Below, piece after piece: positions 22,792 through 36,275 of a stretch of DNA of 64,000 bases (positions are counted from its first letter, which is position 1; every line of letters starts with the position of its first letter). Location of the stretch: contig NW_019029050.1 in NCBI RefSeq assembly GCF_002105155.1, positions 62,001-126,000 on the forward strand, written 5' to 3'. Under the pieces are notes generated by a model, which searched no databases, had not been told where the DNA came from, and saw nothing but the letters and a program-made list of their open reading frames with translations. A program made the position numbers and the translations under genes. The stretch is from Lobosporangium transversale. Taxonomy: Eukaryota > Mortierellomycota > Mortierellomycetes > Mortierellales > Mortierellaceae.

Positions 22792-23747
22792 CTGCTCAAG
22801 CTAGAGAACCTCGCGGACAACTTTTAAAATGAATAAAAGGGTACTAAGGATGTTACTCTCTTGTCCTTATTTCCATTCGTTTCATCCTTTGTTGATATCT
22901 GTCAATAATATCTGTTCAGTCAATCTCTATTCTTTACACTCATCTCTTTTGGTAACCCTTGCTCGGTTTTTTCGGAATGAAATAAAAAAAGAGCGAAACG
23001 TTAAGTTGCTTTTACAAAATAATTCTTTTGTCGCCAGACCCTTAGAGGAAGGATGTCATGAATTTTACCAAATATTTATGATTAGCGGTGCCTATTGCCA
23101 CTCACAACAGCAATAGTACATGCACGTGACGAAATATGACATATTCGGTTTTGTCTGGATGGTCATTTCACATTTGCCCCTATTTTTTTTCTGTCATAGT
23201 TGTCACAGACGAACAGACTGACTGTGCGTGCATGTATGTTTTTTGACTTCGGTTTGTTGTTCCTGACGACATGTCTCTCTTTCAATGGTTGTTGCTTCGC
23301 AAGGGTCTGTCATCCTGTCGTCGATGATGCGTGGACAGACAGTTGGGCAGCCCAAATATTTTAAATTAGACAGATTCCCTCTCCCTGTGATCCTCTATCA
23401 ACCCCCTGGGATATTGCATATTGTGTAGAACCAGAGGCTGCTTTACTGCTTTACTGCTTGACTGATCCGCTGTGTCTGTCTTTTCTCTTCGCTTTTTTTT
23501 TTTTTTTTTTTTTTCTCCCTCTTCTCTTTTCCCTTCCCTTCTCTCCTTTCGGTATCCAATTGTGACTAATATCTTTCATATCCTTTCCTTTCCTTTACTT
23601 TCCTTCCGTATTTCTTCACCTTCATCCTCCTCAGGACAACCATTAAAGTACTCTTTGTTTTATCCACTTTCAGGAACCTGTTTCACAAGTTATTTTCTCC
23701 CTCTCCAAAATACATCTAATCCGCTTTTCTATAACACATTACAGAGT
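22792..23747. other. Spacer and 5' leader of the Ivy1-like gene
   Basis: No gene was recognised. A 95-codon frame at 22829-23116 has no domain. From about 23490 the plus strand is CT-rich with a T20 run at about 23494 and CTTTCCTTTCC-like repeats at about 23580, typical of a fungal leader. A TTACAG acceptor-like site lies directly before the chosen ATG, so a 5'UTR intron is possible. Confidence 0.45.
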
Positions 23748-26700
23748 ATGCTTAAAAAGAAGAGATTTTCTGGCCTCTTTGGCCCCAGTATGACAGATAT
23801 TCCTTCACCCGGCCCAGAACATCAAATGGCTCAACAACAATCTTCTGTCAGTGCGAATGGTTCAGGTCTTAATGGGTCACCACAAATGCTCTCGAGTCAA
23901 GGCCGACAAGGAAGCATACTAACACTTGGTTCCACTGGAGGTATAGGCAACTTTATATCAGCAATAGGAGGAGGAACAGTAGGAGGAGACTCGGGCAATA
24001 ATGGCAGTAATGGCATTGGCATGTCGCAACAGAACGATGAGGATAGTAGCGGGCTTCATTCACTGACCCGTATGGAAGTTCATCAATCTCTTGAAAGCCT
24101 TAAAAAGCTGGTCATCGCAGCGGAGTCGTACAGAGAGTTGACGACCAAGTTGGCTAAAACCACTAAGCAACTTGGTAAATGCTTCAAAGAATATGGCGAT
24201 TCTAAAGGCATGGATAACACATACGGTAGGTTAAAAAAGATGTCCTATTCGATTTGTTGTTTTATTAAAGACTTTTGTACATGTTATTCCTCATAATCTC
24301 ATGAGATTCATCATGAGACCCTTCAGACCAACTTTTATTGAATTTTGTGATCATTTCTCTATTTCCTGATGTGTTTGTTGACCCCTATTATTTTGTTTAT
24401 GTGTAGTGATGTGCCTCAAGTCTTCAGCCAACTTTTACGAATCCTTTTCAGAGATGGAGAGTAAACTGGTAAGCAAGGGATATAAGACCATATAAGAGAA
24501 AGAATGATGTTGATAAAAAAGTTGTCATCTTTCCGATTTATAAAAGCCTTCTAATAAAAATTGCGCATGGTTACATCGAAACAGGCCACATGCTTGCAAA
24601 AGGATTTTGAATTGTTACAGACCACTTGGGAAAAGCACTCCAAACGAGTAACGGTAAATATAATACGCTGCTTGTACTAAGGCACACATTTAGTATCATT
24701 TACTTAATTCTTTTTTTTTTTTTTATTAGAAAGATGACAAGATTCATGATGAAGTCCTAGGCGAACTCGACGAGAAGATAAAGAAGATCAGCTTAAATTA
24801 CGATAAAAAATCGAAGAAACCAGATCCAAGCACAGCACTGATGTCGCACGAGGTAAAGCGACATGGAACTAAATGTGTTTACCTGACAGTTCTTATCATC
24901 GACAAGACCCTTACCGACATCCCATATTATTCATTTATGTGTTTTATGCGATCATAGAAATATATATCAACGCTGTCCGAACTACAGGATTCAATTGCTA
25001 CGGCCAAACGGGACCACAGGAATACAGTTGCAAGACGGGAGCGATACGCCCATTCAATGACAGCACAAATTGCCTGCCGTCTATCTGAAGCCCAGTTTTT
25101 AGCAGTAGAGCGGCAATTGCGTGGATCTGGGCCGAGTCTTTTGAAGATCAAGGAATGGGCTCCCTATGCAGGACATGACATGCCTCCACCAACCCTTGTC
25201 AGCAATGGTGACCCCACCATTGAGGTCCGTGGCGGCTCCTTTGAAGAATATATTGCTCGACACACCAATAATGATCGACAGCAGCAGCAAAAGCAACAGC
25301 CATCATTACCAGGAGTAAGTTGTTTTCCCTCTCCCTCCTTTTTTTTTGTCTATGTTTAAAGAGAGCGGCTCGTCATATCAACAACTCAACTAATTATTCG
25401 TTTCATATAAAACAAATATGATCTCAATAGGCATATCAAGCGTCTAAATCAGATCAAGGTCCTACAACACCCGTCTACACGATCACGGAAATGCCTCAAA
25501 TCACACTACCACCTTTTGCACCCATGCAGCAGCACCTCCAACGACAACAGCAAGAGCAACAACAACAACAGTCAATGCCCATGCCCATGCCCACTCCCAA
25601 AGCAACAACATCCAATACGCCCACTAATCTACCAACTTCCATGCCTGAGCATAAACAATATATTCCACAAAAGCAGCCCACTGTCATGCCTACCCCCATG
25701 TCCATGCCAACTCCATTTCAGACAGCGCGTATCGACAAACCAGCGGGCTCAGTTCAGCCAGTATCAGGGCCAGCCCCAGGACCCATGGTGAAAGTCGCCA
25801 GTTCTGATCACAAGCTGCTCATTAGAGAAAAGCCTGCGATTACTGCAGGGACTCCCGCAACGTCAACGATAGTCGCTCCTACCACATCTGCCACTACGAC
25901 TAAAGCCATCCCTACTGTTGTTGAAAAACCTACACCCGTTTCTACGGTTCCCACCGCCATTACATCAGACACTATCAATGTGTTGACAAAATCGTCTCCA
26001 ACGACTCCAGGTGCATTTCCTGACAAACCAACGACCAATACGGCCACAACCAATAACGCTACAAACCTCGTAAAAGAAGTTGAGGCAAGGACTGGAGCGG
26101 CTGTTTCAAGATCAGAAGAGACAGATTCAAAAAGCGGGGATAGGATAGAAACAAATATGGCCAATACAGCAGCAGCAGGGGACGGGAGTTTTCCTGAAGA
26201 TCAGAGATCTGTCAGCACAAAAGTAGGAAGCACGGATGGTGGGTCTACTCGTGGTGAGCGTATCAAGGGCGAATACCTTCAGGAGCTAAAGCTAACTCAT
26301 CCAACCGCAGATGATGCAGCAGATGCAGTGGCTCTAGACCAATTCCGTCGTGAAAAGCTAATTGAACCATATCGTTATGCTGACGATGATGATGGAGACC
26401 CAACTCATTATAGGAATGACCTCAGACGAAATCGAACTCGTGACGATGATATGGATGGGCCAGTAATGTCGTCTGATGAACTGTATATGGACGATCCATA
26501 CTCACCCATATCTGGCGGTGATCAGCTCTCATTCTATGACGATGGCGACGATGTATTGTCAAGGAATGAGCCTCGTCGATATTATGACGATGACGAGTCT
26601 CAGCATTCAGGCACGATTTCACTCCAACCTGGTGGAGGCGAGTATTTTGCCTCAAGAGGACGATACGATGACCATCCCCAGGACTATGATCGCCTCTACC

Positions 26701-27531
26701 ATCAACACTACTCCTCTTCTATCCCTTCGCGGTATAGCCATCACCACTCTCAGCAGCAACAGCATCCTTACCTCACGGAACGAGAACTTGACCAGGCAGA
26801 ATGGGCTGCTGCCCAGATGGCAGCCTCGGAGACCGCGAGCATGACCGGTTATGCACGGGAACAATATCCAGGCCCTCGCGATTATCCAACAGCTCGTCCG
26901 ACCTTGGAGGATCGCGAGCGAGAGTTGGATATGATTAATCAGAAAGCCTCCGCTATGGCAGGTGCAGGAGCTGCTAGACCAACCTATGCCCGCCGTCCAG
27001 CAACTGCACCTGGAACTGTAGCCAATCTTCGACGACGTTTTTCGGATCAGAGCGTTTCAGACAGCCCCCCAGGCCCTGTGGTAAAGTCTTACATATAATT
27101 ACTAGTATTTTTGTTGCTATTACCGCTGCTATCTGCTACTACTGAGCATTTACTAACATTTATAGTTGTCATGATATTTTTCCATGGTAACACAGGCCTC
27201 TTCTGGACAAGGGAATCGTGCGCGTGGGATGAGCGGCTCTGTTCTTAGTATACAACAGCACCAACAGCAACAACAGGATGCCATACGTCGTGACGCTCGC
27301 TTCCCGCCTCGATCATCGACACCTCAGAGTCGTCTTGTGGCCGCATCCGGCTATCGCCACGAGCGAGGGGTAGCTAAGGGCATGTCAAGCGGTCAGCTTA
27401 TGGGCTCGGGCGTTGGTAATAATGGTCGATACAGTAGCGCTGGAGGAGCAGGACACATATCTGACTATGAAGACGGTGGATCTGGAAGAGTGTCAGTATT
27501 AGTGGGCGACCAACGCACCCGCCGGAGATGA
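23748..27531 (+). CDS. BAR/IMD-type coiled-coil protein, Ivy1-like
   Basis: Exons 23748-24225, 24407-24468, 24585-24653, 24730-24852, 24958-25314, 25431-27080 and 27196-27531 splice to 3075 nt, 1024 residues. After a Gly/Ser/Gln-rich lead (~110 residues) a helical region runs from about residue 115 to 340: LTRMEVHQSLESLKKLVIAA, YRELTTKLAKTTKQLGKC, SANFYESFSEMESKLA, then ISTLSELQDSIATAKR and SMTAQIACRLSEAQFLAVER. This pattern of three long basic helices fits the BAR/IMD superfamily and most resembles yeast Ivy1, a vacuolar phosphoinositide-binding protein acting with Ypt7. The remaining ~680 residues are disordered (Gln, Pro/Met, Thr and Asp-rich tracts). The start was chosen at the first ATG of the conserved-looking part; the frame is open 92 codons further upstream. 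The Ivy1 link is inference. Confidence 0.65.
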
Positions 27532-27668
27532 TGATGAAATAATGAAATGACGAAATGATAAACACCTCTACAATTAATGACAACCCGATAAACTTGTCCT
27601 AAATAAAAAAAAAATATATATTTAATTGCATGTATATAGACGGAAGTTTATTGAAAATACAACTTCTG
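27532..27668. other. Convergent 3' spacer with polyadenylation-like signals
   Basis: A short A/T-rich gap lies between the Ivy1-like stop and the MRE11 stop and contains AATAAAAAA at about 27602. Nothing else was seen. Confidence 0.4.
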
Positions 27669-29808
27669 CTAGATCAGTGGTTTTTTCTTGCGGCTACCGA
27701 TCGATACGACGAGCCGTGATGGTGCTTGGCTAGCACTCTGGCTTGCTTGGCCTTTGGGCCGCGTTGGGGTCGCTGCTGGCTTACTACTTGAAGTTGCTCC
27801 TCCGCTGCTGCCAGAACTGGTTGTAGAAGCTGTCGCAGTCTTTGTAACCGCACTAGCTCTCGCCTTTGATGCAGGCTTTTCTTTTGCAGGGCTAATTGAA
27901 ATACATATAGAGGTGATCGGACTGTCAATGGCAATAGTATAGGCTTTTAAAAAGAGACAAAAGCTATGCTCAATCGGTACTTTGTTCACAAAATATATGG
28001 TACCTCTTTGCGCGGGCTTTGCCCTTAGCCTTTGCTCCACGTTTCGGCAATAGGAATTCGTCCTCGTCTTCTTCATCCTCTTCATGATCAACGTCAATAG
28101 CTTTCTGAGGTGGTCCTTTGTCTTCATCATCAGTATCTAAAATCACATGAGCCTCATTTGCATGGGGAGCACTATTGAAGGCATGTGATTTTCCATAGTC
28201 ATCATCATCTATGTTTCCTTCGCCTTCATCTTCGTCTTGGGAGTCCAGTGCAAGCACTTTGGCTCCAGATTTTCGGGCTTTCGCTGTAGTAGAAGATACT
28301 GCAGTCTTGGTCCCAGCTCCTGGAGTACGTCCTCTAGATGAAGCGGTTTTATTGATCTCTTCGTTGTCCTGTTCCTCGCTGCCAGAGTTCAGATCGACAT
28401 CCATGCTCGTATTCGAATTAAGGGTAGAAGCTCTAGCTGCTGCCTTCCCTCTACCACGGCCCCGGCTAAGTTGTGTGGCGGTGGACTTTGTTGTCCCACG
28501 CCCCTTTGATGGCTTTGTAGGGTTCTTTTCAAGGATGGCATCGTTGTCTAAATTCTCATCATCTCCGTTTTGATCCAGGATTTTACCGCCAGATGTTGAT
28601 TTCTAAGTGTAAAAGGCAGCAGGACTGGTCGCATGAGCGATAAAAAAAAAAAAGCATCGCTCTGCGCGGATGAAATTCATACATAGTAGATATAAAGTGG
28701 GGAACTTACATGGTCAAGAATTCCATTTGGGTGCTCGCGTGCATATGTTTCGGCCTGTATATCCTTTTCCCTGTTAATCTTTGAGCACAATAATATAATT
28801 ACATGCCAGTAAATTCAGGGAACTGGTGCAATAGCAGTAAACTGAAACAATTGCATTACAAACCACGATGTCTTTCGTATTTACCTCTTTTAAGAGAGCC
28901 TCTTCGAGCTCGATATTCTGCTTTGTCCGTATAGCTTTTTGCATTCGGTCAAGCGATGTCAGTACGAAGCTGCCAAAGTATATAAAAGAAGCAAAGGATA
29001 TCAATATGTGATCAAATGCCACATGCAACCATGCGGATATTGTTGCCAATGAAGGCTTGATCTCATAAAACATGCATCATACTCTTTTACAGCATCCTTC
29101 TCGTCCTTTTCAACATAGATGCGAACTGCATCTGCAAGCTGTATCTCTGGCAAGATGCTAAGATTCTGTGCTGAAAGATACTTCTGTACCAAATTTTCTA
29201 CACGCATGGTGTCTAATTTTTCTGGCGCGGCTACATCATCCATTTCAGGCTTTGTCTTTGTGTCTAATTATTGAAAGGAAAGAACTGTAAGCTGTATGTC
29301 CCTCAAGATGACAGTAAACAAAGGGGAGATTGCAAGCCTGAATCCCATACTACTTTTGTTTACGGTCGTTTTGCGGCGGTAAAAATGTACAACATCGCGG
29401 GGGTTGGCAACCATGTCAACAAACTCTTGACCAAATCGCTGAGGGTTGAAAATTTCATAGCCTCCACTATACTCGACCTATTTCAGGTAAATAGCAAAAT
29501 ATTTAAATATCCAAATGGATAGCCAGTCCCCTACATCCATTCACAGCTTCTGCTATGAACCATCCCTTATACCATATCCCCTTTACCCTTAGTCTGATTA
29601 GCGGTTTCGGGACCTCTGGTTCCTGTGTTTGAACAGTTTCTTGTGCAGGCTCTTCTTCATCGCTGTTATCTTCATTATACATCCGCCGTTTGCGGCTTAC
29701 ATGGCCGTTTTTTTCGGTCCATTCTTCCTTTGCCTTCTGCACAAGCTCTCTGACCTACGTTGAAATAGGGAAGCTCTCCACTGTGAGGGCCAATAGCACG
29801 TAAAAGAG

Positions 29809-29843
<35 letters not shown>

Positions 29844-31317
29844 GTGTTACAAGATCAAATGGGGGCTTTACCTTTTCAGAGATGAATCTGTTAACTTTCT
29901 GTTGGTTTGTTGGGTCAAGGTCATGATCCGCTAGTACCACGTCGCTCATAATGAATGGACGCACAGACTGCAATCGTATTTTTTGGATATTGAACCTCCC
30001 TTTACATATTTTGAGGATGGCAACGTGTTTTTCCTTGGACTCCCCTTCCGACAGACTGGTTGCAACAGAGGAACCCGGCTGACTCACATGGAAGCCTTGT
30101 TGAGGATTATAGGTGGGGTCGATAAGACATTCATGTTCATGCCCCCAGATGACTAGGTTGATAAAGTCGTCTAAAAATGCTTCAGGAATGTAGCTTTTGG
30201 GGCCATGCATAACTCTGTGCCATTGGGTCAAGAAAAATTGGCTGTTAGAGTATTCGTAAGTTGATTCATCTGTTTATCAATCCCACTAGAAGTCATTGTT
30301 TTAGATAACATACCGATTTTGATGTAGAACGAGCAAGTTGTACCAAGGTTCTTCGTCTTCTTCTTCTACAGGCCGCATCATTTTGACATTACGCCGCAAG
30401 AAGGTTTGGTGCAGTCTTTCGTCGCGAATGTTGCCAATACCATAAAGAGCTAAACGGCTGGCGCCTTTCTGCAATAAAATAGGCTTTACAATGACATTAT
30501 CGATCTCCTGCGAACGACCGAAGTAATTGACAAGACCCGTCATTGCTAACTGGTCCAGAGCACATAGGTTACCATCACCAGAAGGATCATCATGATTTCC
30601 ATGGATTGAAAACACAGGGATCGCCACGTTTAAATTCTCGTCCATATAATTAACATTCTTGATACTAATTTGCAGTGAAGAAAATGAAGATGGCAACTGA
30701 GTATAATTTTTACCGCCTCTTTCTTCTTCCTCTAGAAAAAAAGGAAAAAAAGCAGCCTCTTACCCTTCTGGGAAGTTGTCTGTAGGATCACTCAAAAACT
30801 CAAGACTAACGGGCTTGTCGCCAAGACAATATTTGCGCAAGAGCTTAGTTGTGATATACATTGTTTTGCGCGACGGCTTGTTCTCATGAAATAGATCTCC
30901 TCCAAGCAAGATCATGTCTACCTTTTTTTTTGAATTATATCGAATTAGTAGTCGGATTTGCAACCATCCAGCGTTTTTTTTTTATTTTTTTTTATTTTAA
31001 AAGACCCTATTTTTTATTCATACCTCAGATTCTGCAGCCAGCGCAAGGATTTCCTCAAAAGCTGCAAAAGAGTCATCTCCCCGGATAGGATCTTTCTCCA
31101 GATAGCCTAGATGATTATCTGTTGCCACCAAGATCGAAAATGTATCCTTTTCCTCTATTTCTGTATCTCCTTCACTCCATTGCGAGTTAGGGTGGTGTTG
31201 CTGTCTAACAAATTAGATCATGTTCACATATATATACCAGCTGGTGAGTTGCTATTAGTCATATATACTATTGGAGCAGCAACTTCTATTTTTTCTTTTT
31301 TGGTGTAGACTGGCATT

Positions 31318-31348
<31 letters not shown>

Positions 31349-31383
31349 ATCGTCGATTACGAGTACGAAGGATTGTTTTCCAT
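27669..31383 (-). CDS. MRE11: MRE11 double-strand break repair nuclease
   Basis: Twelve exons were assembled in phase to 834 residues: 31383-31361, 31204-31024, 30921-30764, 30664-30314, 30214-29872, 29754-29587, 29477-29354, 29263-29083, 28969-28885, 28778-28710, 28602-28004 and 27891-27669. The calcineurin-like phosphoesterase metal sites are intact: [55 protein letters not shown] and [17 protein letters not shown]. The DNA-binding cap follows ([20 protein letters not shown]), then a coiled region and a low-complexity Gly/Arg/Ser/Lys-rich tail as in other eukaryotic MRE11 proteins. It is the nuclease of the MRN/MRX complex with RAD50 and NBS1/XRS2, acting in nuclear end resection and telomere care. 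The first exon is only 23 nt and rests on a good donor; it is the least certain part. Confidence 0.95.
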
Positions 31384-31617
31384 GAGTGCAAGCGACTGAG
31401 CCAAACGCTTGTATTCCTTGTCAATTGTTATTGTTGCGAATGAGGAAGATGTAAAAATACGAAGATTGTCAGAGAATTGCTTTTTGGTGGCGATTGTTTA
31501 AAAGCCCAAACGCGTCTCAACTGGTCACATTAATAACTGCGGGTAGTGCATACATGTTTTTTTATTTTTTATTAGAAAAATTATAAAAGTTTGGACAACT
31601 ATGTCCCGGGATGGAAT
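31384..31617. other. Spacer between MRE11 and the vacuolar channel gene
   Basis: This 234-base A/T-rich tandem gap holds the MRE11 upstream region and the 3' end of the YVC1-like gene. No gene was seen. Confidence 0.4.
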
Positions 31618-34364
31618 TTAAGGCTCATTTTCTTGATTACCTTCCTCTTCCTCAGGCACCTCCTGTTCAGGATCTGCCTGTTCCTCTGTGTTTCCCAAGT
31701 CTATATCATCCGATGTAAGTTTAGTAGCCTGAGAGATGGCTTTGGCCTGCTTGTCGTTATCAATATAAGTTTGAAGTGTAGCCTCCAAGGCTTTCTGTCT
31801 GTTCTCCATCCTTGCTAAGCTAGCCAACAATGACTGAACCAGTGTATCAGTCAGTTGTCCTTGCGAATGGTCAATTTCCCCAGGCGCTAAAGAGGAAGGA
31901 CGTCTAGGACGGCCTCCATCCACGGAGGACGACGCCTGCTCCGCATTGGGCAAGGCGATAGTGCCAGAAATGGGTTTTCCAATTAGATCCTTCAAATGCT
32001 TGTCTCCGCTCTTCTTTGATTCTCTCTCGTGAATGCGACGCTCCCTGAAATCCTCGAAAGATTCTAGCGGAGAACGCGATGACGTCCAAAGATCATCTGT
32101 GCCTGCAGCAATTACACCCTCCTCTGCTCGAAGAATACTATTTGCCCTTGACCCGCCATTTCCTGCTTCACTTTCATTCCCCCCAAGTTCCTGGGTCGCC
32201 AACAAAAACAAGTCATCCACGTCCTCTGCATTAGCGTCGTCCTCAGTCAAATGACGATAAACACGTCGTCCGCCCTGAATCTTGTTTTCTTCATTGGTAT
32301 TACTGAGATAAAGATAACGTCTTCGCTCAGCAAGGGCGATTATCAAGATAGGAATACAGAAGAGAGGACCCATGACACCTCGGTTTAACTTTCTGTAACT
32401 GGTCTTGGAGAGGACGTAACTAAGGGGAATGACGAAAAACACCTCGAGCAAATTGAAGGGAGCAGCGTATGGGAACTCATCTGGAGATTTGAGATATGAG
32501 AAAACTTTGAATGTAAATAGAGCCAAATACTCTTTCTCAGCAGAATCTGTAATGTTCGTATATGACGAGTTGAAGAGAGCAATCAACAGATTGAGGAGAA
32601 TAATTGAGGTCAAGAAAAGGTAAAGTCCAAAGAGGAAGTTGCCATATCGTTCATCAATAGCCTCTGCGGTTTCCCAATCAGGATCCTGGAGGAAGCCTTT
32701 GACCAGGAGCATAGTCGATTTTCTGAAGTTTTTCTCCTCGTCTCTTTCGAGTGCATAGAAACTCTGAAAGAATCCAATGTAAACCCACGCCAAGAACCAG
32801 AAGAACATGATACCATCCTTGAGCATCCTTTGTAACACCATGATCATGGTTCCTAGTTTATAATAAAATAACAAAAACAAAAATGACATAAGATTGGTTG
32901 GACCACAAACAACGATATATATGCTATTGAGTACGCCGAACAGACATCGTTATAGTTATGATGACATCAACTCCTACCGAAATATTGAAGGCCATCAAGG
33001 AGAGATAGCGTCTTGATCCACAAAAAGATTGCAAGACAAGCCAGCAAGTCGTACGCAATGTCATTATACTTGTCAAAATTGTCGGAGTCAGGCATCAAAT
33101 AGCATGCTGTGAATCGGAAAGCAAACGAGACTAAGAACATGGAATACGAAATAATATTGATCCAATGCCAGAGACTCCCAAGGAAGAAGGCCGTTCCACC
33201 TTCAAAAATCTAGGCACAAAGAAAATGTACATGCCAATTGAAGAGCATGCTCTGGTTAGAAATATAGGACAAATGATAACATTGGATAATTTCTGTATAC
33301 TTTATAACTTTACAGGAGGCCATCGTGATGTCAAGCATCCTCCTTACCAGTCGAGCTTCCTCAAAGACGAAGCCACAAACGAAGATATACACTCCCCATT
33401 CAATGAACGATGGGTACTTTGTGCGGTCATTCACGACAATTGTATACATAATAAGGAAAATAATAAATATGGCAATTTTAATGTTATTCTGGTACCTATT
33501 TAGGGCAAGGAAAAAAATGCGATTAGAGCCATGACTCAATAGTTATGACAACAAAACGGAAAATATAAATAAAAATAAATATAAAAAATAAAATAAAAAT
33601 AAAAATGACGCTTACTTTGGTACGTTCAATCGGCCAATATCGATCCATTCCCACAAAAGATGACGAGATCGTCGTACTCCGCTGTATTCGACAAAGCGCA
33701 CACGACAATGGTCATCTTCTGTTTGTAAAATGAGACCATTCCACAATGCCTGGACACAGCGTTGAATCTCAACGTCGGCTAAAAAGTCAGTAGCATGTAC
33801 ACGAATAGCAATTTCGATGGCATTCTCGGCCGTATTAGGCTCTTCACCCACTGCAAAGAAAGGTCGAGTAAGAACGTGGCAGTATGTGGCCATCATGTCT
33901 TTGTCCACAAAAACCTTGGTAATGGCCACGGCAGCAACTTGAGCGATTTGTGCACGACGCTCCAGCAGTTTCTTACGGCCTACATCGCGCTCCCCTTCTC
34001 GCATGTAAGTCTCAACACAACGGAGAAGACAATACACAACTTCCTTTCCAAATCCGGCCATGAACTCAACGACATCATCTGTGACAATATCGTCCTCCAC
34101 ATTGACTGAATCAACCAGCGAATTGAGTAGGCCAAAGAGCCGAGGCAGAAGCGCGTGGATTTTTTTCGGAGACGACGGCGGCGTGGTATGATGACCATTT
34201 GGGATCTGATTCTCGATTACATCCCGAACATTGCTAATGACTTCGTGTGCACGAGTGTGAAAAGAATCATTGCCCTCTGGATTTTGTTCAGTTTGGCCCA
34301 GCCCCTGTTCGCCTTCTTGATCTTCCAGCAGAGGAGTTTGCTCGTGCGAGTCGTCGTCCGCCAT
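31618..34364 (-). CDS. YVC1: TRP-type vacuolar cation channel, YVC1/TRPY1-like
   Basis: Exons 34364-33616, 33495-33348, 33209-32978 and 32852-31618 splice to 2364 nt, 787 residues. A soluble N-terminal region of ~250 residues (ALLPRLFGLLNSLVDSVNVE, LWEWIDIGRL) precedes at least six hydrophobic segments spread over exons 2-4, with the pore region near WVYIGFFQSF and the last helix FLFGLYLFLTSIILLNLLIA followed by ALFNSSYTNI. This layout and these motifs match yeast Yvc1/TRPY1, the Ca2+-permeable channel that releases vacuolar calcium on osmotic shock. The C-terminal tail is acidic and ends in a coiled-coil (LVQSLLASLARMENRQKALE) and a Glu-rich stretch; in yeast an acidic tail binds Ca2+ and activates the channel. 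It is probably in the vacuolar membrane. Confidence 0.88.
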
Positions 34365-34690
34365 AAATGTACGTTAGAATAAAAAAATAAAAAAGCAAAT
34401 GTGTAATCTCAGTCTGTCCAGATGACCGTCGCGAAAATGCAAATATGCAAGAGGCAAGGTGGAAAGTTTGTGGAGGAGTACAGGGGTAATAGACAAGAAG
34501 AAGAGGAGCCTTTTATCTCTCGTCTGTGCAGTTACGCGGGTGGAGTGGAGCAAAAAACCAAAGATTTGTGGAAATGGTCTGGACCAGATAGCTCTGAATG
34601 GACTGGTCCTCGCAAAATCATGTAAGCACTACGATCATATTGGCTCTCACATTCCAAATCAGAAATAAACATCATAAACAACTGTCATCT
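34365..34690. other. Spacer upstream of the YVC1-like gene
   Basis: A 67-codon plus-strand frame at 34422-34625 is rich in Glu/Lys/Trp and has no recognisable domain. It probably overlaps the YVC1 promoter, so I do not call it a gene. Confidence 0.35.
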
Positions 34691-36275
34691 TTATTTAATC
34701 CTACTCTCGCATAGTTGCTTCAGAACTTCTTGTCCTCCTCCTAATTTGCCCACACGACTTTCCCAACCCCGGACCGCATCCTGTTCCAGCGGTCGCTCTC
34801 GTCCATCCACGCAGACACGAAGGGAACTCTTGTTGGCAAGAGTTCGGCCACCATGGCCATTACATGTTACACTGCGAATAAATTGGCCTGCTCGCTCCAA
34901 AGCGTCGGCAGCAGAAGGTAGAAAATTGAACATGGGGAACACATGTGGCATATCGTCGTACACAAGCAGATGAAGTATCGGAGAAGCATTTGCATTTTTT
35001 GCTGCAAATACAATTGCCTCATCGCGCAACAATTCTCCATCTCCTGCGATCTATAAATTGAATGTAATACTGAGGGTTATAAACAAATGTTCTTATGGCT
35101 GCCAATGCATGGGCGTAAAAAAAAAAAGCAATGTTACCACCAGCATGGGGCAAGTGCCCTCTAGATTGTCTGCTACAAGAGGACTGACATAAGGGCAAGC
35201 TAGTAATGCATTCGTTGCATAGTATTGAATTTCTGGCAATTCTGGGTGGTTCAATAAGTTATCTTCCGTATCAAGGGTAGCAGCCAACGCTGCGATCTTC
35301 CCAAGCGATCCCTGCCCTCCTTGAGTAAAGCCCTCCTCAGGAAGGTAGTCCGAATTGTTGTTAGTGAGTAGCGAAGGCATAGAATGCAGAAGATCCAGCC
35401 ATGGACTCAAACCAACCACACCACCAGGCAAAGGAAGCCCTGCATCTCGCAGAGCAAGCATAGTACCGAATGTCAGGCCTACAGATGAGAAAATAAAAAA
35501 TCAGTTACTTGCTCAGTACAATAATATGAATTTTAAAGTTATGAAGGATGCATCTAGTGCGATTGCTCCCAATAGACGCACCTCCACCAGCAGAGTCTCC
35601 CATAATAACAACATTCTTTGGATCTATGGCAGTAACACCTGAGCCCGCAGGAGGGTATAGAAGATACAAATAGGCTGCGATGGCATCCACCAGAGCGGCT
35701 GGAAAGGGTGATTCAGGCGCCAACCTGTAATCAATCGATAAGACTTTGGCTCCACCAAGACGAGCTATTTCAGAGGTAATACACCGGTGCGTCAAGATTG
35801 AACAAAGAATGTAACCTCCACCGTGGAGGTATAAGACTGTACGACCGTCCATATGCTTCTCGTCGTCTTTTAATTTCATTTCTGTCCACTCCGCTTGCAG
35901 GAGTTCCCCAGCTTTGGGATCATTGCTCCAGTCCCAGCCTAGTTTGGCTGAGTCAATTTGCTGCAGATCCATCAATCGTTGAATATGCTTCGAAGCTTTG
36001 TCTCTATATGATTTTGGTATCGTGATTTGTGAAGCGATCGCTCTAGGATCGACAGGTGCTTCTTCTTCTGTCATTCTAAAGTTGGCTTGAGTCTGAATGA
36101 TAGGTACATGATTCACTTGTTCCATGAATGATCGCATCAGCGCTACGGTGAGTGACAAGCGATAGGACCATGAAGGCTTGCATGGGCCATAAACGTAGTG
36201 GTTAAGTGTAGTGGCAGCGATTAGAGGTACTCTGGGTACCATCGCCCGAAGAAAGCCTAACAGCTTTTGAGCCAT
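34691..36275 (-). CDS. Alpha/beta hydrolase, hormone-sensitive-lipase type
   Basis: Exons 36275-35582, 35478-35138 and 35050-34691 give 1395 nt, 464 residues. The oxyanion motif is [13 protein letters not shown] (HGGG) at about residue 150. The nucleophile elbow [11 protein letters not shown] is split by the first intron, and the strand [20 protein letters not shown] lies between them. The catalytic Asp probably lies in [11 protein letters not shown] and the His in [11 protein letters not shown], giving a Ser-Asp-His triad. This is the alpha/beta-hydrolase_3 (HSL) family of esterases, lipases and steryl-acetyl hydrolases; the substrate cannot be told. A moderately hydrophobic N-terminal stretch ([19 protein letters not shown]) may tether it to a membrane or lipid droplet. 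Confidence 0.87.

Noticed and set aside
22829-23116. 95-codon ORF after the EF-2 relic
   Set aside because: No domain, signal peptide or neighbouring exon; kept as spacer.
23472-23747. Upstream in-frame extension of the Ivy1-like gene
   Set aside because: Composition is that of a CT-rich leader (Phe/Ser/Leu runs) and an acceptor-like TTACAG sits just before the chosen ATG.
25496-25705. Cys/Gly/Met-rich minus-strand ORF in the Ivy1-like gene
   Set aside because: It is the antisense of Gln and Pro-Met repeats in the disordered tail.
34422-34625. 67-codon Trp/Glu/Lys-rich ORF upstream of YVC1
   Set aside because: It lies in the promoter of the divergent gene and matches nothing I know.
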